A stretch of 17,554 bases of DNA from Nitrososphaera sp035253045 (GCA_035253045.1 DATFCN010000047.1:1-17554), one strand, 5' to 3'. Shown: positions 7,507 through 15,093, numbered from the stretch's first letter. The notes: generated by a model not told the origin, from the sequence alone. Numbers and translations are program-made.

Positions 7507-8727
7507 ATGTCGCTAAAATCAGAGGATCCCAATTACTATGCGCATCATTACAATTGGATGGGCCAATCTGAGCAAGATAGAACCATTAGGATCCTCGACA
7601 GCACCCTGCGGGAAGGTGAACAGCATCCTGGTGTCTCATTTTCAATTAAGCAGAGGATCCAGATTGCATGGATGCTTGACTCCTTCGGTGTTGACCAGAT
7701 CGAAATAAGTCCCGTAGTGTCTCCAGATCACCTTGAAGCAACAAAGACGATACTCAAACAAGACCTGCATGCAGACATACTTGCACATACTCGGGCGATC
7801 AAATCCGATGTCGATGTGGCAATTGACTGCGACGCATCTTGGATTGCAACCTATATGGGAATTTCTGATATTCATCTCTCTGCAAAGCTAAAGATAACAC
7901 GTGAAGAGGCTAAAATAAGAGCGCTAGAAGTGGCGGACTATATCAAAGCACATGGGCTGAAGGCAAGATTTACAATGGAAGACGCTAGCAGGACAGAGCC
8001 TGAGTTTCTCATAGAGATGTGTAAAGAGATGAATAAACGAGGCATTGAAAGGATAAGCATACCTGACACCGTAGGCATAATGCGGCCGCGGGGCATGTAC
8101 AATTTGGTAAAGATGGTGTACGATAACATCGACACGACAAAGACATCTCTTGATGTACACTGCCATAATGATGTTGGGCTAGCACTTGCAAATTCGTTAG
8201 CAGGATGTGAAGCAGGTGCTAACCAGATTCATACAACTATAGACGGCTATGGTGAGCGCACAGGAATTCCAAGCTTGGCAGAAGCAGCAGTAGCATTAAC
8301 TCTCATTTACAAGTCAAATAACAATCTAAGGTTACACATGTTAAGGGACCTTTCAAAGACCATTGCTGAATACGTAGACCTCCCGGTCCCAGAATCAAAA
8401 CCAATAGTAGGTGACAGTGCGTACAAGCACAAAGCAGGGACTCATCTTGCTGCAATATTGCGCAACCCCTCTGCGTATGAAATTATTGAACCGAGGCTGG
8501 TTGGTAACAGACGAAAGATAGTCTTTGGCGAGCTTGCAGGCAAGAATGGTGCTGCGTACCTTTTGTCATTGCTTGGTCTTAAAACAGGCAAGGAGGAAGC
8601 AGAAACTCTGGCTTATGGCCTAAAAGAGTTAAGGATGGGTGACATACTCGAGCTGTACCTTGATGACAGACTAGAGAGAAAGATACTTAATGATGCTGCA
8701 GTAAAGCTAAGTCCAGCAAGGGAGTAG
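7507..8727 (+). CDS. lysS: homocitrate synthase (isopropylmalate synthase family)
   Basis: Condenses 2-oxoglutarate with acetyl-CoA to homocitrate, the first step of the alpha-aminoadipate route to lysine. The 406-aa sequence shows the DRE-TIM metallolyase fold: LDSTLREGEQHPG (30-42) with the metal-binding Asp and catalytic Arg, SIPDTVGIMRP, the metal-binding HCHND (H218, H220), GYGERTG (248-253), and KAGTHLAAI in the C-terminal subdomain. It lacks the long leucine-sensing regulatory domain of 2-isopropylmalate synthase, and lysW follows ten bases later, so homocitrate synthase is the better call. A leucine or citramalate role cannot be excluded from sequence alone. Head of the lysS-lysW-lysX-lysK operon. 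Confidence 0.88.
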   Translation: MSLKSEDPNYYAHHYNWMGQSEQDRTIRILDSTLREGEQHPGVSFSIKQRIQIAWMLDSFGVDQIEISPVVSPDHLEATKTILKQDLHADILAHTRAIKSDVDVAIDCDASWIATYMGISDIHLSAKLKITREEAKIRALEVADYIKAHGLKARFTMEDASRTEPEFLIEMCKEMNKRGIERISIPDTVGIMRPRGMYNLVKMVYDNIDTTKTSLDVHCHNDVGLALANSLAGCEAGANQIHTTIDGYGERTGIPSLAEAAVALTLIYKSNNNLRLHMLRDLSKTIAEYVDLPVPESKPIVGDSAYKHKAGTHLAAILRNPSAYEIIEPRLVGNRRKIVFGELAGKNGAAYLLSLLGLKTGKEEAETLAYGLKELRMGDILELYLDDRLERKILNDAAVKLSPARE

Positions 8728-8737
8728 ATTAAAGAAT

Positions 8738-8905
8738 ATGGTAAAGTGTCCAGAATGTGATGCAGAGATCAAGATACCTTCTGATTCAATAGAGGGAGAA
8801 ATAGTAACCTGCCCTGACTGTGGTGCAAGCTATGAGCTTGTCAAGTCGTCGGACGGCCTTGGCATAAAACCGGCTCAAGCTGTCGGTGAGGACTGGGGTC
8901 AGTGA
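8738..8905 (+). CDS. lysW: LysW, alpha-aminoadipate (and possibly glutamate) carrier protein
   Basis: Small acidic carrier whose C-terminal residue is joined to the amino group of alpha-aminoadipate, and in some archaea glutamate, to protect and present it to the later enzymes. The 55-aa product begins MVKCPECDAEI and carries a zinc ribbon of two CxxC pairs (C4/C7 and C25/C28). It ends GEDWGQ. The usual family ending is EDWGE, whose terminal Glu forms the amide bond; here the last codon is CAG (Gln), directly before TGA, so a required residue appears amidated. The ATG is ten bases after lysS. The stop overlaps the GTG start of lysX (GTGA, 8902-8905), implying translational coupling. Identity is firm from the zinc ribbon, tail and position. 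Confidence 0.95.
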   Translation: MVKCPECDAEIKIPSDSIEGEIVTCPDCGASYELVKSSDGLGIKPAQAVGEDWGQ

Positions 8906-9846
8906 GGCAAGAACAAGGAGAACAAGAACAAGCCCATCGACCGTCGTCACTGACATTATTATCCTCCTCCTCCTCCTCATCCAATCTTTCTGACAAATCG
9001 CTCATCCTCTTGTATGACAGCATAAGGTGGGAGGAGAAGGCTCTGTACGAAGCGGCCAAAAAGAAAGATGTCAAGGTCGAAAACCTAGACTGCAAGAACC
9101 TGGCAGTTAACCTGAACGACAAGAATTCAAAATACAGAGAGAAAGTAGTACTGCAGAGGAGCGTCAGTTACTTTAAAAGTGTCCATTCTACTGCTGTACT
9201 TCAGGGCCTCGGCGCCAAAGTCATAAACCCTTTACACTCCGCAATAATGTGTGGCAACAAGATGTACGCTCACATGGAGCTTGAAAAGGCTGGTATCAGG
9301 ACACCAAAAGCGGTGGCAGCATTCTCAGAGGAATCTGCAATTGCGATACTTGATAAGTTTGGTTACCCTGCAGTGATCAAGCCTACAGTGGGCAGCTGGG
9401 GCAGGCTTATTGCGCTTCTACGGGACAGAGATGCGGCAAGAGCAGTAATAGAAGATAGAGAGCACATGTTTCCACTCTATCAAGTCTACTATTTCGAAGA
9501 ATTGGTCAAGCGTCCGCCCCGGGACATCAGAGCGATAGTAATAGGGGACACAGTAGCGGCTGCAATCTATCGCTACTCTGGAGAAGGCGAGTGGAAGACC
9601 AATATGGCACTTGGCGGCCATGCCGAGGCATGCCCTGTGACAAACGAGCTTGAAGATATCTGCCTTAAAGCCACAAAAGCTCTTAATGGTCATATAGTTG
9701 GTGTCGACTTGATGGAGAGTAATAGTGAGGGACTAGTGGTACACGAAGTCAACAATACTACTGAATTCAAAAATACAGTTCGTGTTACTGGAATTGATAT
9801 CCCTGGACTGATGATTGATTATGCAGTGCTTGGTCAGAGAAAGTAG
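8902..9846 (+). CDS. lysX: LysX, ATP-grasp ligase joining alpha-aminoadipate (possibly glutamate) to LysW
   Basis: RimK-like ATP-grasp enzyme that uses ATP to attach an amino acid through its amino group to the LysW C terminus. The family core begins near residue 33 (SLILLYDSIRWEEKAL). Then come CGNKMYAH (K120), the nucleotide-binding GYPAVIKPTVGSWGRL (K160), FEELVKRPPRDIRA, GVDLME (D269) and the metal-binding HEVNNTTEFKN (281-291). The first 32 residues are unusual: a Glu/Gln-rich stretch and a seven-serine run (21-27). No ATG, GTG or TTG lies between GTG 8902 and the first core strand, so the extension seems to be translated. lysX overlaps lysW by 4 nt. With no argX nearby, the enzyme may serve both lysine and arginine synthesis; that is inference. 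Confidence 0.93.
   Translation: MRQEQGEQEQAHRPSSLTLLSSSSSSSNLSDKSLILLYDSIRWEEKALYEAAKKKDVKVENLDCKNLAVNLNDKNSKYREKVVLQRSVSYFKSVHSTAVLQGLGAKVINPLHSAIMCGNKMYAHMELEKAGIRTPKAVAAFSEESAIAILDKFGYPAVIKPTVGSWGRLIALLRDRDAARAVIEDREHMFPLYQVYYFEELVKRPPRDIRAIVIGDTVAAAIYRYSGEGEWKTNMALGGHAEACPVTNELEDICLKATKALNGHIVGVDLMESNSEGLVVHEVNNTTEFKNTVRVTGIDIPGLMIDYAVLGQRK
8962..8982 (+). repeat. TCC microsatellite inside lysX
   Basis: Five TCC codons, then TCA and TCC, encode seven serines in the N-terminal extension of LysX. The repeat unit is in frame, so a change in copy number would alter the Ser run without breaking the gene. Confidence 0.75.
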
Positions 9847-9857
9847 TAGCTAGCGAA

Positions 9858-10985
9858 TTGGTATCACCAAGTTATGCTATAGAACTATTAAGAGAGGCAC
9901 TGGAGCTTTATACTCCATCCAGATCAGAGGCGGCACTTGCCAACATGATAAAGGATAGATCTGTCAACGAGCTTGGTTTCGAGCAGGTCAATATCGATAA
10001 CGTTGGTAACATTATTGCTACTAAGGGAACAGGCGAACCTTGTATTCTGCTTTGTGGTCATATGGACACTGTACCCGGGCAAGTGCCAGTAAGGATAGAA
10101 GATGGCTACATGTATGGTCGTGGTGCATCTGACGCAAAATCTCCGTTAATAGCTATGCTCTTAGCAGCGTCAGAATTTCCAAAACAGAGCGGCACTGTCA
10201 TTTTTGCAGGTGTAGTAGATGAAGAAGGCAACGCTACAGGTATTAAGCAACTGGTCAAAAGCAAAATAGGGGTCCATTATGCGGTCTTTGGCGAACCTTC
10301 AGGAGTTGACAACATTACTATTGCATACAAAGGAAGGCTTGCATTACGGCTTACATGCGACGTAGGCGATAGTGCCCATGCGAGCGCGCCTTGGCTTGCC
10401 AAGAACTCAATTGAAGAGATGTGTGACTTCTGGAAAGAGATTAAGTCTGAGGTAGTCCGTGTCGGCACAGCTGAGAATAACATCAAGTCGATAAGTTGCA
10501 GTCTAACAGAGATAACAGGGGGTTCAAGTCACAACGTGACGCCTCAAAAGTGTAAGGTAACAATTGACATCAGGGTTCCTACGACAACAACTTGCAGTAA
10601 CGTCCTAAGTATCATAGATGATGTCATTACAAAAGCTTCCGCAAAAAAGGGGATCAAGGCAACCTATAGGATAGAGGACAAGACAGAGCCCTTTGAAGCT
10701 GATCATACGTCACCGCTTGTAAGAGCACTTCTACTAGCAGTCTTAGATGTTCGTAACAAACGCCCTCTGCTTTTGCGCAAGACCGGCACTGGCGATATGA
10801 ACGTGCTTGGGCACAGCTTCAGGATACCTGTTATAACGTATGGGCCAGGCGATGCTCACGCCTCCCATACAGCCGATGAACGGGTGAATATCGATGAGTA
10901 CGTGGCAAGCATAGAAGTATACAAGCGGGCACTTTTTCACCTCTCTCGCTTACATCATCTGAAGAAGAAAGAAAAAAAGGAGTAA
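9858..10985 (+). CDS. lysK: LysK, [LysW]-lysine (or ornithine) hydrolase
   Basis: M20-family metallopeptidase that releases the finished lysine, or ornithine in a bifunctional pathway, from LysW. Over 375 aa: CGHMDTVPG with metal ligands H68 and D70, GRGASDAKSPL (bridging D92), VVDEEGNA with the general base and metal-binding glutamates at 122-123, and FGEPSG (E146). The C-terminal catalytic domain holds GTGDMNVLG and a late histidine-rich motif (DAHASHTADE) contributing another metal ligand. The lid domain lies between. The start is TTG at 9858, eleven bases after the lysX stop, the only start that keeps the first helix. Size matches LysK better than ArgE or DapE, and position in the lysW operon supports this. 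Confidence 0.93.
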   Translation: MVSPSYAIELLREALELYTPSRSEAALANMIKDRSVNELGFEQVNIDNVGNIIATKGTGEPCILLCGHMDTVPGQVPVRIEDGYMYGRGASDAKSPLIAMLLAASEFPKQSGTVIFAGVVDEEGNATGIKQLVKSKIGVHYAVFGEPSGVDNITIAYKGRLALRLTCDVGDSAHASAPWLAKNSIEEMCDFWKEIKSEVVRVGTAENNIKSISCSLTEITGGSSHNVTPQKCKVTIDIRVPTTTTCSNVLSIIDDVITKASAKKGIKATYRIEDKTEPFEADHTSPLVRALLLAVLDVRNKRPLLLRKTGTGDMNVLGHSFRIPVITYGPGDAHASHTADERVNIDEYVASIEVYKRALFHLSRLHHLKKKEKKE

Positions 10986-11018
10986 TATAGGCGACGACTG
11001 CCTCTCCATCCTGCATAT

Positions 11019-12089
11019 ATGTTATGGTTTGTCGGAACTGGAATTGATGGTTACCGCGGTTTAAGTATTGCCGCACTAGATGTCTTGAGAAAATGCGAAA
11101 TCGTATATATTGAAAGGTTCACCAGCGCCCTTTCTGAGGCAGATATACAGGGCATAAATTCTTTGCTTGGATTGCAAACCAAACCGGTACAAAGATGGTT
11201 TGTAGAAGACGGTAAGGATATCATAGAAGCGGCCAGGACCAAAGATGTAGCTCTTGTGACTTATGGCGATCCTCTTATCGCTACTACCCACAGCGAGCTT
11301 CGATCAAGAGCTGCCAGAAACTCAGTCAAGACTGCCATTCTCCACTCTGCTTCTGGCATTTCCTCTACGATTGGAGAGAGTGGGCTGCATGCCTACAAAT
11401 TTGGCAGGATGGTTACAATGATGTCTGAGCTCCATTCAGCTGTTACTGTCTATAACACTCTTTTTCAAAACCTTCTTGTTGGAAACCATACGCTGATTTT
11501 GACAGAGTATAGTTATAACGATGAGAGCAAGAAGCCGTTTTTTCTTGATCCGCCTTCTGTGTTTGAGATGCTATTGGATGCTGAACGAACTCAGAAACAC
11601 CATATTTTTTCTGAAGACACCTTTGCTGTAGTTGCCTCGAGAGTAGGAGTGCAAGATCAAGAAATCACCTCAGGCAAGGTCAAGTCGCTCATGAAAGTGC
11701 AATTTGGCATCGGCCCCCACTCGGTCATTGTTACTGGTGCGCTTCACTTTACTGAAACTCAAGCACTTGCTTCACTTACGCATACTCTAGATGAGCCAAC
11801 TGACAATTCTCAAAGTGCTAGTAGAATTGAGGCCCAGATGGTTGAGCGGTATTCTCCAAAAGCCAAGCAGGCTGTCCAGGAGATACGCAAGATTATCCTT
11901 GATGGCACTAAAAGCAACAAGGGTGTATCTGAGACACTCGAAAATGCTGAATGTTATATTGCAGACGCTGAGGTATTCCTTCGCCAAGGCAAGTTTGAAC
12001 TGGCCGTATTGAGCATCGGATATGCTGAAGGACTCATAGATGCATTACGTTACCAATGGGGTATAAATCCTTGGAGTACACCTGCTTGA
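11019..12089 (+). CDS. dphB: diphthine synthase fused to a DUF357-like domain
   Basis: SAM-dependent methyltransferase that trimethylates the modified histidine of elongation factor 2 (diphthamide pathway). Residues 1 to about 258 match archaeal DphB: MLWFVGTGIDG at the N terminus, VALVTYGDPLIATTHSEL (SAM loop), HSASGISSTIGESGLHAYKFGR, and FGIGPHSVIVTGALHF. Archaeal DphB is usually about 250-270 aa, but this one has 356. The extra C terminus (about 277-350) is helical and resembles the DUF357 domain (ENAECYIADAEVFLRQGKFE, then IGYAEGLIDALR). The join is a disordered Ser/Asn/Asp-rich linker (259-275). It lies 33 nt after lysK and may be read from the lys transcript, although CTGCATATATG at its start could also promote it. 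Confidence 0.9.
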   Translation: MLWFVGTGIDGYRGLSIAALDVLRKCEIVYIERFTSALSEADIQGINSLLGLQTKPVQRWFVEDGKDIIEAARTKDVALVTYGDPLIATTHSELRSRAARNSVKTAILHSASGISSTIGESGLHAYKFGRMVTMMSELHSAVTVYNTLFQNLLVGNHTLILTEYSYNDESKKPFFLDPPSVFEMLLDAERTQKHHIFSEDTFAVVASRVGVQDQEITSGKVKSLMKVQFGIGPHSVIVTGALHFTETQALASLTHTLDEPTDNSQSASRIEAQMVERYSPKAKQAVQEIRKIILDGTKSNKGVSETLENAECYIADAEVFLRQGKFELAVLSIGYAEGLIDALRYQWGINPWSTPA

Positions 12090-12097
12090 CAAGCAGG
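12081..12097 (+). terminator. hairpin overlapping the dphB stop codon
   Basis: CCTGCTTGACAAGCAGG forms a 7-bp stem with a 3-nt loop and contains the dphB TGA. It is followed by AT-rich DNA (ATATTTTATATTTATATATA). Archaea usually terminate at T-rich runs without a hairpin, so this is a possible terminator, or a site linked to the next promoter. Confidence 0.4.
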
Positions 12098-12100
12098 CAT

Positions 12101-12120
12101 ATATTTTATATTTATATATA
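12101..12120 (+). promoter_or_regulatory. AT-only promoter region of the pentapeptide gene
   Basis: Twenty consecutive A/T bases (ATATTTTATATTTATATATA) end nine bases before the ATG at 12129. A TATA element near 12101-12108 would place transcription at about 12128-12132, a leaderless start. Confidence 0.5.
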
Positions 12121-12128
12121 AAAGATAA

Positions 12129-12644
12129 ATGTCCAACGACATGTCAAGTGCACAGGAACAAGGGTTTAATCTGCTATATGATGGTAAGATCCAAGAGTTT
12201 AACTCTTGGAGAATGAATGCCCAGAACCTCCGATTGAAACTGGACTTTAGCGATAAAGACTTTTCAGGCAGGAATATATCTGGCGCGTTTCTTAACGGCA
12301 TGGTTGCAGACAGGGCTAGCTTTGTCAATGTGAACCTAACTCGAGCAAATTTAGTTCAGGCGAGCCTAAATGGCGCTGACTTTCAAGGTGCCAACCTCAG
12401 TGAAGCGCTCTTGATGTATGCGGAAATGAAACAAGCTCGTCTTACTAACACCAACTTGATTAAAACGAACCTAATGTGGGCCAATTTACAGGATGCAGAC
12501 TTTACAGGGAGTAAAATGATGCAAACGATACTTGTCGAAGCAAATCTGCAAAGGGCCAAGGTCTCAGATATTGAGAAGACTGGCGCATACATAAAATATG
12601 CCAAGTTGGAAGGCACTTCTTGGTCTGAGCAAATTGCCGGATAG
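12129..12644 (+). CDS. pentapeptide-repeat protein
   Basis: A 171-aa soluble protein. After an N-terminal helical part (1-38) come consecutive A(D/N)LXX-type pentapeptides from about residue 39 to 160, for example ASFVN VNLTR ANLVQ ASLNG ADFQG ANLSE, forming the right-handed square beta-helix of this superfamily. There is no signal peptide or membrane segment, so it is probably cytoplasmic. The repeats are slightly degenerate near the C terminus (VSDIEKTGAYIKY). Some family members bind DNA gyrase or act as scaffolds; nothing here points to a particular target. It has its own promoter and stands alone between dphB and the Rieske gene. The function is unknown. Confidence 0.88.
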   Translation: MSNDMSSAQEQGFNLLYDGKIQEFNSWRMNAQNLRLKLDFSDKDFSGRNISGAFLNGMVADRASFVNVNLTRANLVQASLNGADFQGANLSEALLMYAEMKQARLTNTNLIKTNLMWANLQDADFTGSKMMQTILVEANLQRAKVSDIEKTGAYIKYAKLEGTSWSEQIAG

Positions 12645-12657
12645 CATAGATGAAGAA

Positions 12658-12670
12658 TATTTTTAAATTT
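12658..12670 (+). terminator. T-rich termination signal after the pentapeptide gene
   Basis: TATTTTTAAATTT follows the stop codon by about 15 nt, and a second T run (TTTTTT, 12736-12741) lies further on. Both fit the oligo-T terminators common in archaea. Confidence 0.35.
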
Positions 12671-12767
12671 ATCATAAAAACATATCATCATATCTATTCT
12701 TGAGAATTGGCAATGTTATAAGAGACCATCTCTTGTTTTTTCTATGTGGGAATTAAATTTCCAAAGG

Positions 12768-12776
12768 TTTATTAAT
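12768..12776 (+). promoter_or_regulatory. TATA box of the Rieske gene
   Basis: TTTATTAAT is centred 30 nt before the ATG at 12802, so transcription would start at about 12798. This implies a leaderless or nearly leaderless mRNA and favours ATG 12802 over TTG 12793. Confidence 0.5.
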
Positions 12777-12801
12777 TATCAAAGATTCATTTTTGTTAGG
12801 T

Positions 12802-13413
12802 ATGGCGCAATCCCCTCCTGCAATTGGAGGAAGAGTCTCGCGGCGGGATTTTCTAAAGTTGATGGCGGCTGCGGGTACTGTCATGACCTTTACACCCTTT
12901 GTTGACTGGGGCAAATTCTTGCCAAACCCTTCAAGCAATCAAAGTGAGAGGGTTAAAGCGGAACTTGCTGATGGAACAGTTGTCAACGTAAATTCCTTCC
13001 AGGTTAATCATTCAGAAGTTATCATTTATCCCAAGAGCGATGATGCTGCCCTAAACAACGAAGCATTCCGCACGTGGCAGTTAATTAGGCTGCCCCAGGA
13101 GCTTGGCGGCGACAAGAATGATGCTTCTGCTTTCAGAGCATATAGCATGGTCTGTCTGCATTTGTGGTGCCTCTGGAAATATTGGCCAGAGGAGGGTAGA
13201 AAGAGGGGTGAATGCCCGTGCCATGGAAGCATGTACGACCCGAATACAGGGGCAGCTTTTGCAGGACCTGCCTCACTCCAGGGACCACCATCAAACGTTC
13301 TTCCAAAGCTTGACCTTGAAGTTGATTCTAACGGAGATTTATTGATATTGCCCCCTACATGGGACCCTAATGCAAATGGAATAGTTGGATATGGGCGCTA
13401 CCTTAACGTATGA
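12802..13413 (+). CDS. Rieske [2Fe-2S] subunit of a cytochrome bc1/b6f-like complex
   Basis: Electron-transfer subunit that takes an electron from quinol and passes it to a soluble or membrane acceptor, here probably a cupredoxin. The 203-aa product begins with a twin-arginine signal (SRRDFLKLM, R14-R15) followed by a hydrophobic anchor (20-34), so it should be exported folded with its cluster. The cluster ligands are in CLHLWC (C118, H120, with C123 the disulfide partner) and CPCHGS (C138 disulfide partner, C140, H141). Box I has Trp where bc1 proteins usually have Gly. The GPAS/GPP region (155-163) matches the Pro loop. ATG 12802 is preferred on promoter distance. The 3' end overlaps cytochrome b by 23 nt, so the two are co-translated partners. 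Confidence 0.93.
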   Translation: MAQSPPAIGGRVSRRDFLKLMAAAGTVMTFTPFVDWGKFLPNPSSNQSERVKAELADGTVVNVNSFQVNHSEVIIYPKSDDAALNNEAFRTWQLIRLPQELGGDKNDASAFRAYSMVCLHLWCLWKYWPEEGRKRGECPCHGSMYDPNTGAAFAGPASLQGPPSNVLPKLDLEVDSNGDLLILPPTWDPNANGIVGYGRYLNV

Positions 13414-15076
13414 AAATAGCTTTGTAAGATTCGTCCGGTGGGTATATGCCGGCGTAGAGCGAACGATATTCATGGGCATGAAGTTTACCTTCCCTGGAAG
13501 GTTTGTCAGCCCACTTGGTTTCCTTGGCATGCTAACTTTTGTCATTTTCATTATCCTAGGTATTACTGGCGCGCTACTCATGTTGTGGTATGAACCTATA
13601 CTTGACAGGGCATGGCGCAGCGTCCAGAACATAAACGACACCATCCCCTACGGCTTCCATATACGCAATATTCATTATCATGCATCAAATGCGATGGTCA
13701 TGATGGCGCTTCTTCATATGTACTATCAGTACTTTAGCGGTCGTTACAAAATTAGAAATGAGATACTCTGGGTTACAGGCATCATTCTTGGCGTCTTGAC
13801 GATTCTCGAAGCCTTCACTGGTTATGACATTATCTTTAGTGAGCGTGCAGAACTAGCAATATCTATTGCTGCTTCTCTGACCAACTCAATACCTGTCCTA
13901 GGCCCGCAGATGCGGGAAGCATTCTTTGGCGCAGGATTTCATGATTTCATCCTGAGATTCTACACATTTCATGTATTCATGCTGCCTATAGCTCTTCTTG
14001 GGCTCATGGTGGTGCACTTTCCTCGATTTCTCGTATTCGATGTCCCAATGGTAATGGCAATCTCAGGAGCAATTATGTTGACAGGCGGCGTATTCCCTGT
14101 TGGTCTCGGCCTGCCTTTTGAACCAGACACACCCCCAGGCATCACTGTTCCCGAATGGTATCTTACTGGTCTCTATGCATTTTTGCGCACTATGTATGAC
14201 AAGTTTACCACAGGTGTCGCCTGGCCCGGACTGTTCATTTTCGCGCTACTGATCGTCCCCTTTATAGACAAGTACAAGAAATTTTCTTGGAAGGATAGAC
14301 CTATTATCACTGCATTAGGCATTACGAGCCTTGCGCAGATCATTGTTACTACCTACTGGGGGTTCTATATCGACCCTGACAGAAACAAGGCATTACTTGA
14401 AAGATTGGTAATTGATCCTATATTCTTTTATTTAGTTATGATATTGCTCGTTCCACTGTCCTTTGGGTTTACCTATATGATAATCAAACTTGCCAAACAT
14501 TCGGAAGCAAACGCAAAGCTTCAACCCAAGAAGCCGGCCAAAGGCTCAATAAATCTCTCACAAAAGTGGCTATATGGACTCTTTATCATACTGCTTGCTT
14601 TCCAAGTCTATCTCAACATCTCTGCATATTACGCAGTACTCCAAGGGATGAAAAATTACTCCCTCTTTATAATAGGTATAATGATGCTAGTCTTTGCAGC
14701 AATGTTTCATGTCTACAGATACGGAAGGGCACGTGCAAAGGCACCTCCTCCTAGGCCTGTACCGCCAACCCCATCCAAGCCTGTAGCTGCGCCCAGTCCA
14801 CCTAGACCTGCACCTGCACCAACCACAGGTGAGGCACAAAAACCAATGGCAGCTCCTTCGTCCGTGACTACTAGAGTAAGTTCCGACCAGGTCGCGCAGC
14901 TTGCACAGAAGCAGCAGAACCATCATCATCAGCAGCAGCAGCAACAACAACAACAACAAGAGCATGCAATGTCTGGAGCAACGTCAAACACCAGCAAGAC
15001 CAGTAGTCAGGCATCCGACCATACTCACCCTGCATCGACCCCAAACAAGGAGGGCCAAGAAGGAAACGCTCTCTGA
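13391..15076 (+). CDS. cytochrome b (b6/subunit IV fused) with a Q/H-rich C-terminal tail
   Basis: Di-heme membrane subunit of the quinol-oxidising complex. The 561-aa product has about nine or ten hydrophobic segments over residues 40-447. Likely heme ligands are H95/H109 (spacing 14) and H194/H209 (spacing 15), and spacing 15 in the second pair resembles cytochrome b6. The Qo-site motif PEWY is at 254-257, so the b6-like and subunit-IV-like parts are one chain. From about residue 447 a tail of some 115 residues follows: Pro/Ala-rich, then HHH and ten glutamines, then Ser/Thr/His-rich. The tail has no helix or fold I can see. The start is ATG 13391, 23 nt inside the Rieske gene; TTG 13385 is an alternative. 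Confidence 0.93.
   Translation: MGATLTYENSFVRFVRWVYAGVERTIFMGMKFTFPGRFVSPLGFLGMLTFVIFIILGITGALLMLWYEPILDRAWRSVQNINDTIPYGFHIRNIHYHASNAMVMMALLHMYYQYFSGRYKIRNEILWVTGIILGVLTILEAFTGYDIIFSERAELAISIAASLTNSIPVLGPQMREAFFGAGFHDFILRFYTFHVFMLPIALLGLMVVHFPRFLVFDVPMVMAISGAIMLTGGVFPVGLGLPFEPDTPPGITVPEWYLTGLYAFLRTMYDKFTTGVAWPGLFIFALLIVPFIDKYKKFSWKDRPIITALGITSLAQIIVTTYWGFYIDPDRNKALLERLVIDPIFFYLVMILLVPLSFGFTYMIIKLAKHSEANAKLQPKKPAKGSINLSQKWLYGLFIILLAFQVYLNISAYYAVLQGMKNYSLFIIGIMMLVFAAMFHVYRYGRARAKAPPPRPVPPTPSKPVAAPSPPRPAPAPTTGEAQKPMAAPSSVTTRVSSDQVAQLAQKQQNHHHQQQQQQQQQQEHAMSGATSNTSKTSSQASDHTHPASTPNKEGQEGNAL
14921..14959 (+). repeat. CAT/CAG/CAA microsatellite in cytochrome b
   Basis: Three CAT codons, then four CAG and six CAA codons, encode HHHQQQQQQQQQQ in the C-terminal tail. 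The repeats are in frame, so copy-number change would keep the gene open. Confidence 0.8.
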
Positions 15077-15084
15077 CAACCAAG

Positions 15085-15093
15085 CTTTATATG
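15085..15093 (+). promoter_or_regulatory. TATA box of the cupredoxin gene
   Basis: CTTTATATG lies about 33 nt before the ATG at 15122, putting transcription near 15115 and giving a very short leader. It sits only nine bases past the cytochrome b stop. Confidence 0.5.

Noticed and set aside
8841..9122. Minus-strand open frame across the lysW-lysX junction
   Set aside because: Lies entirely under two well-supported genes; its Glu run is the TCC repeat read backwards.
14687..14965. Minus-strand frame with long leucine runs
   Set aside because: The leucines are the antisense of the CAG/CAA repeat in cytochrome b.
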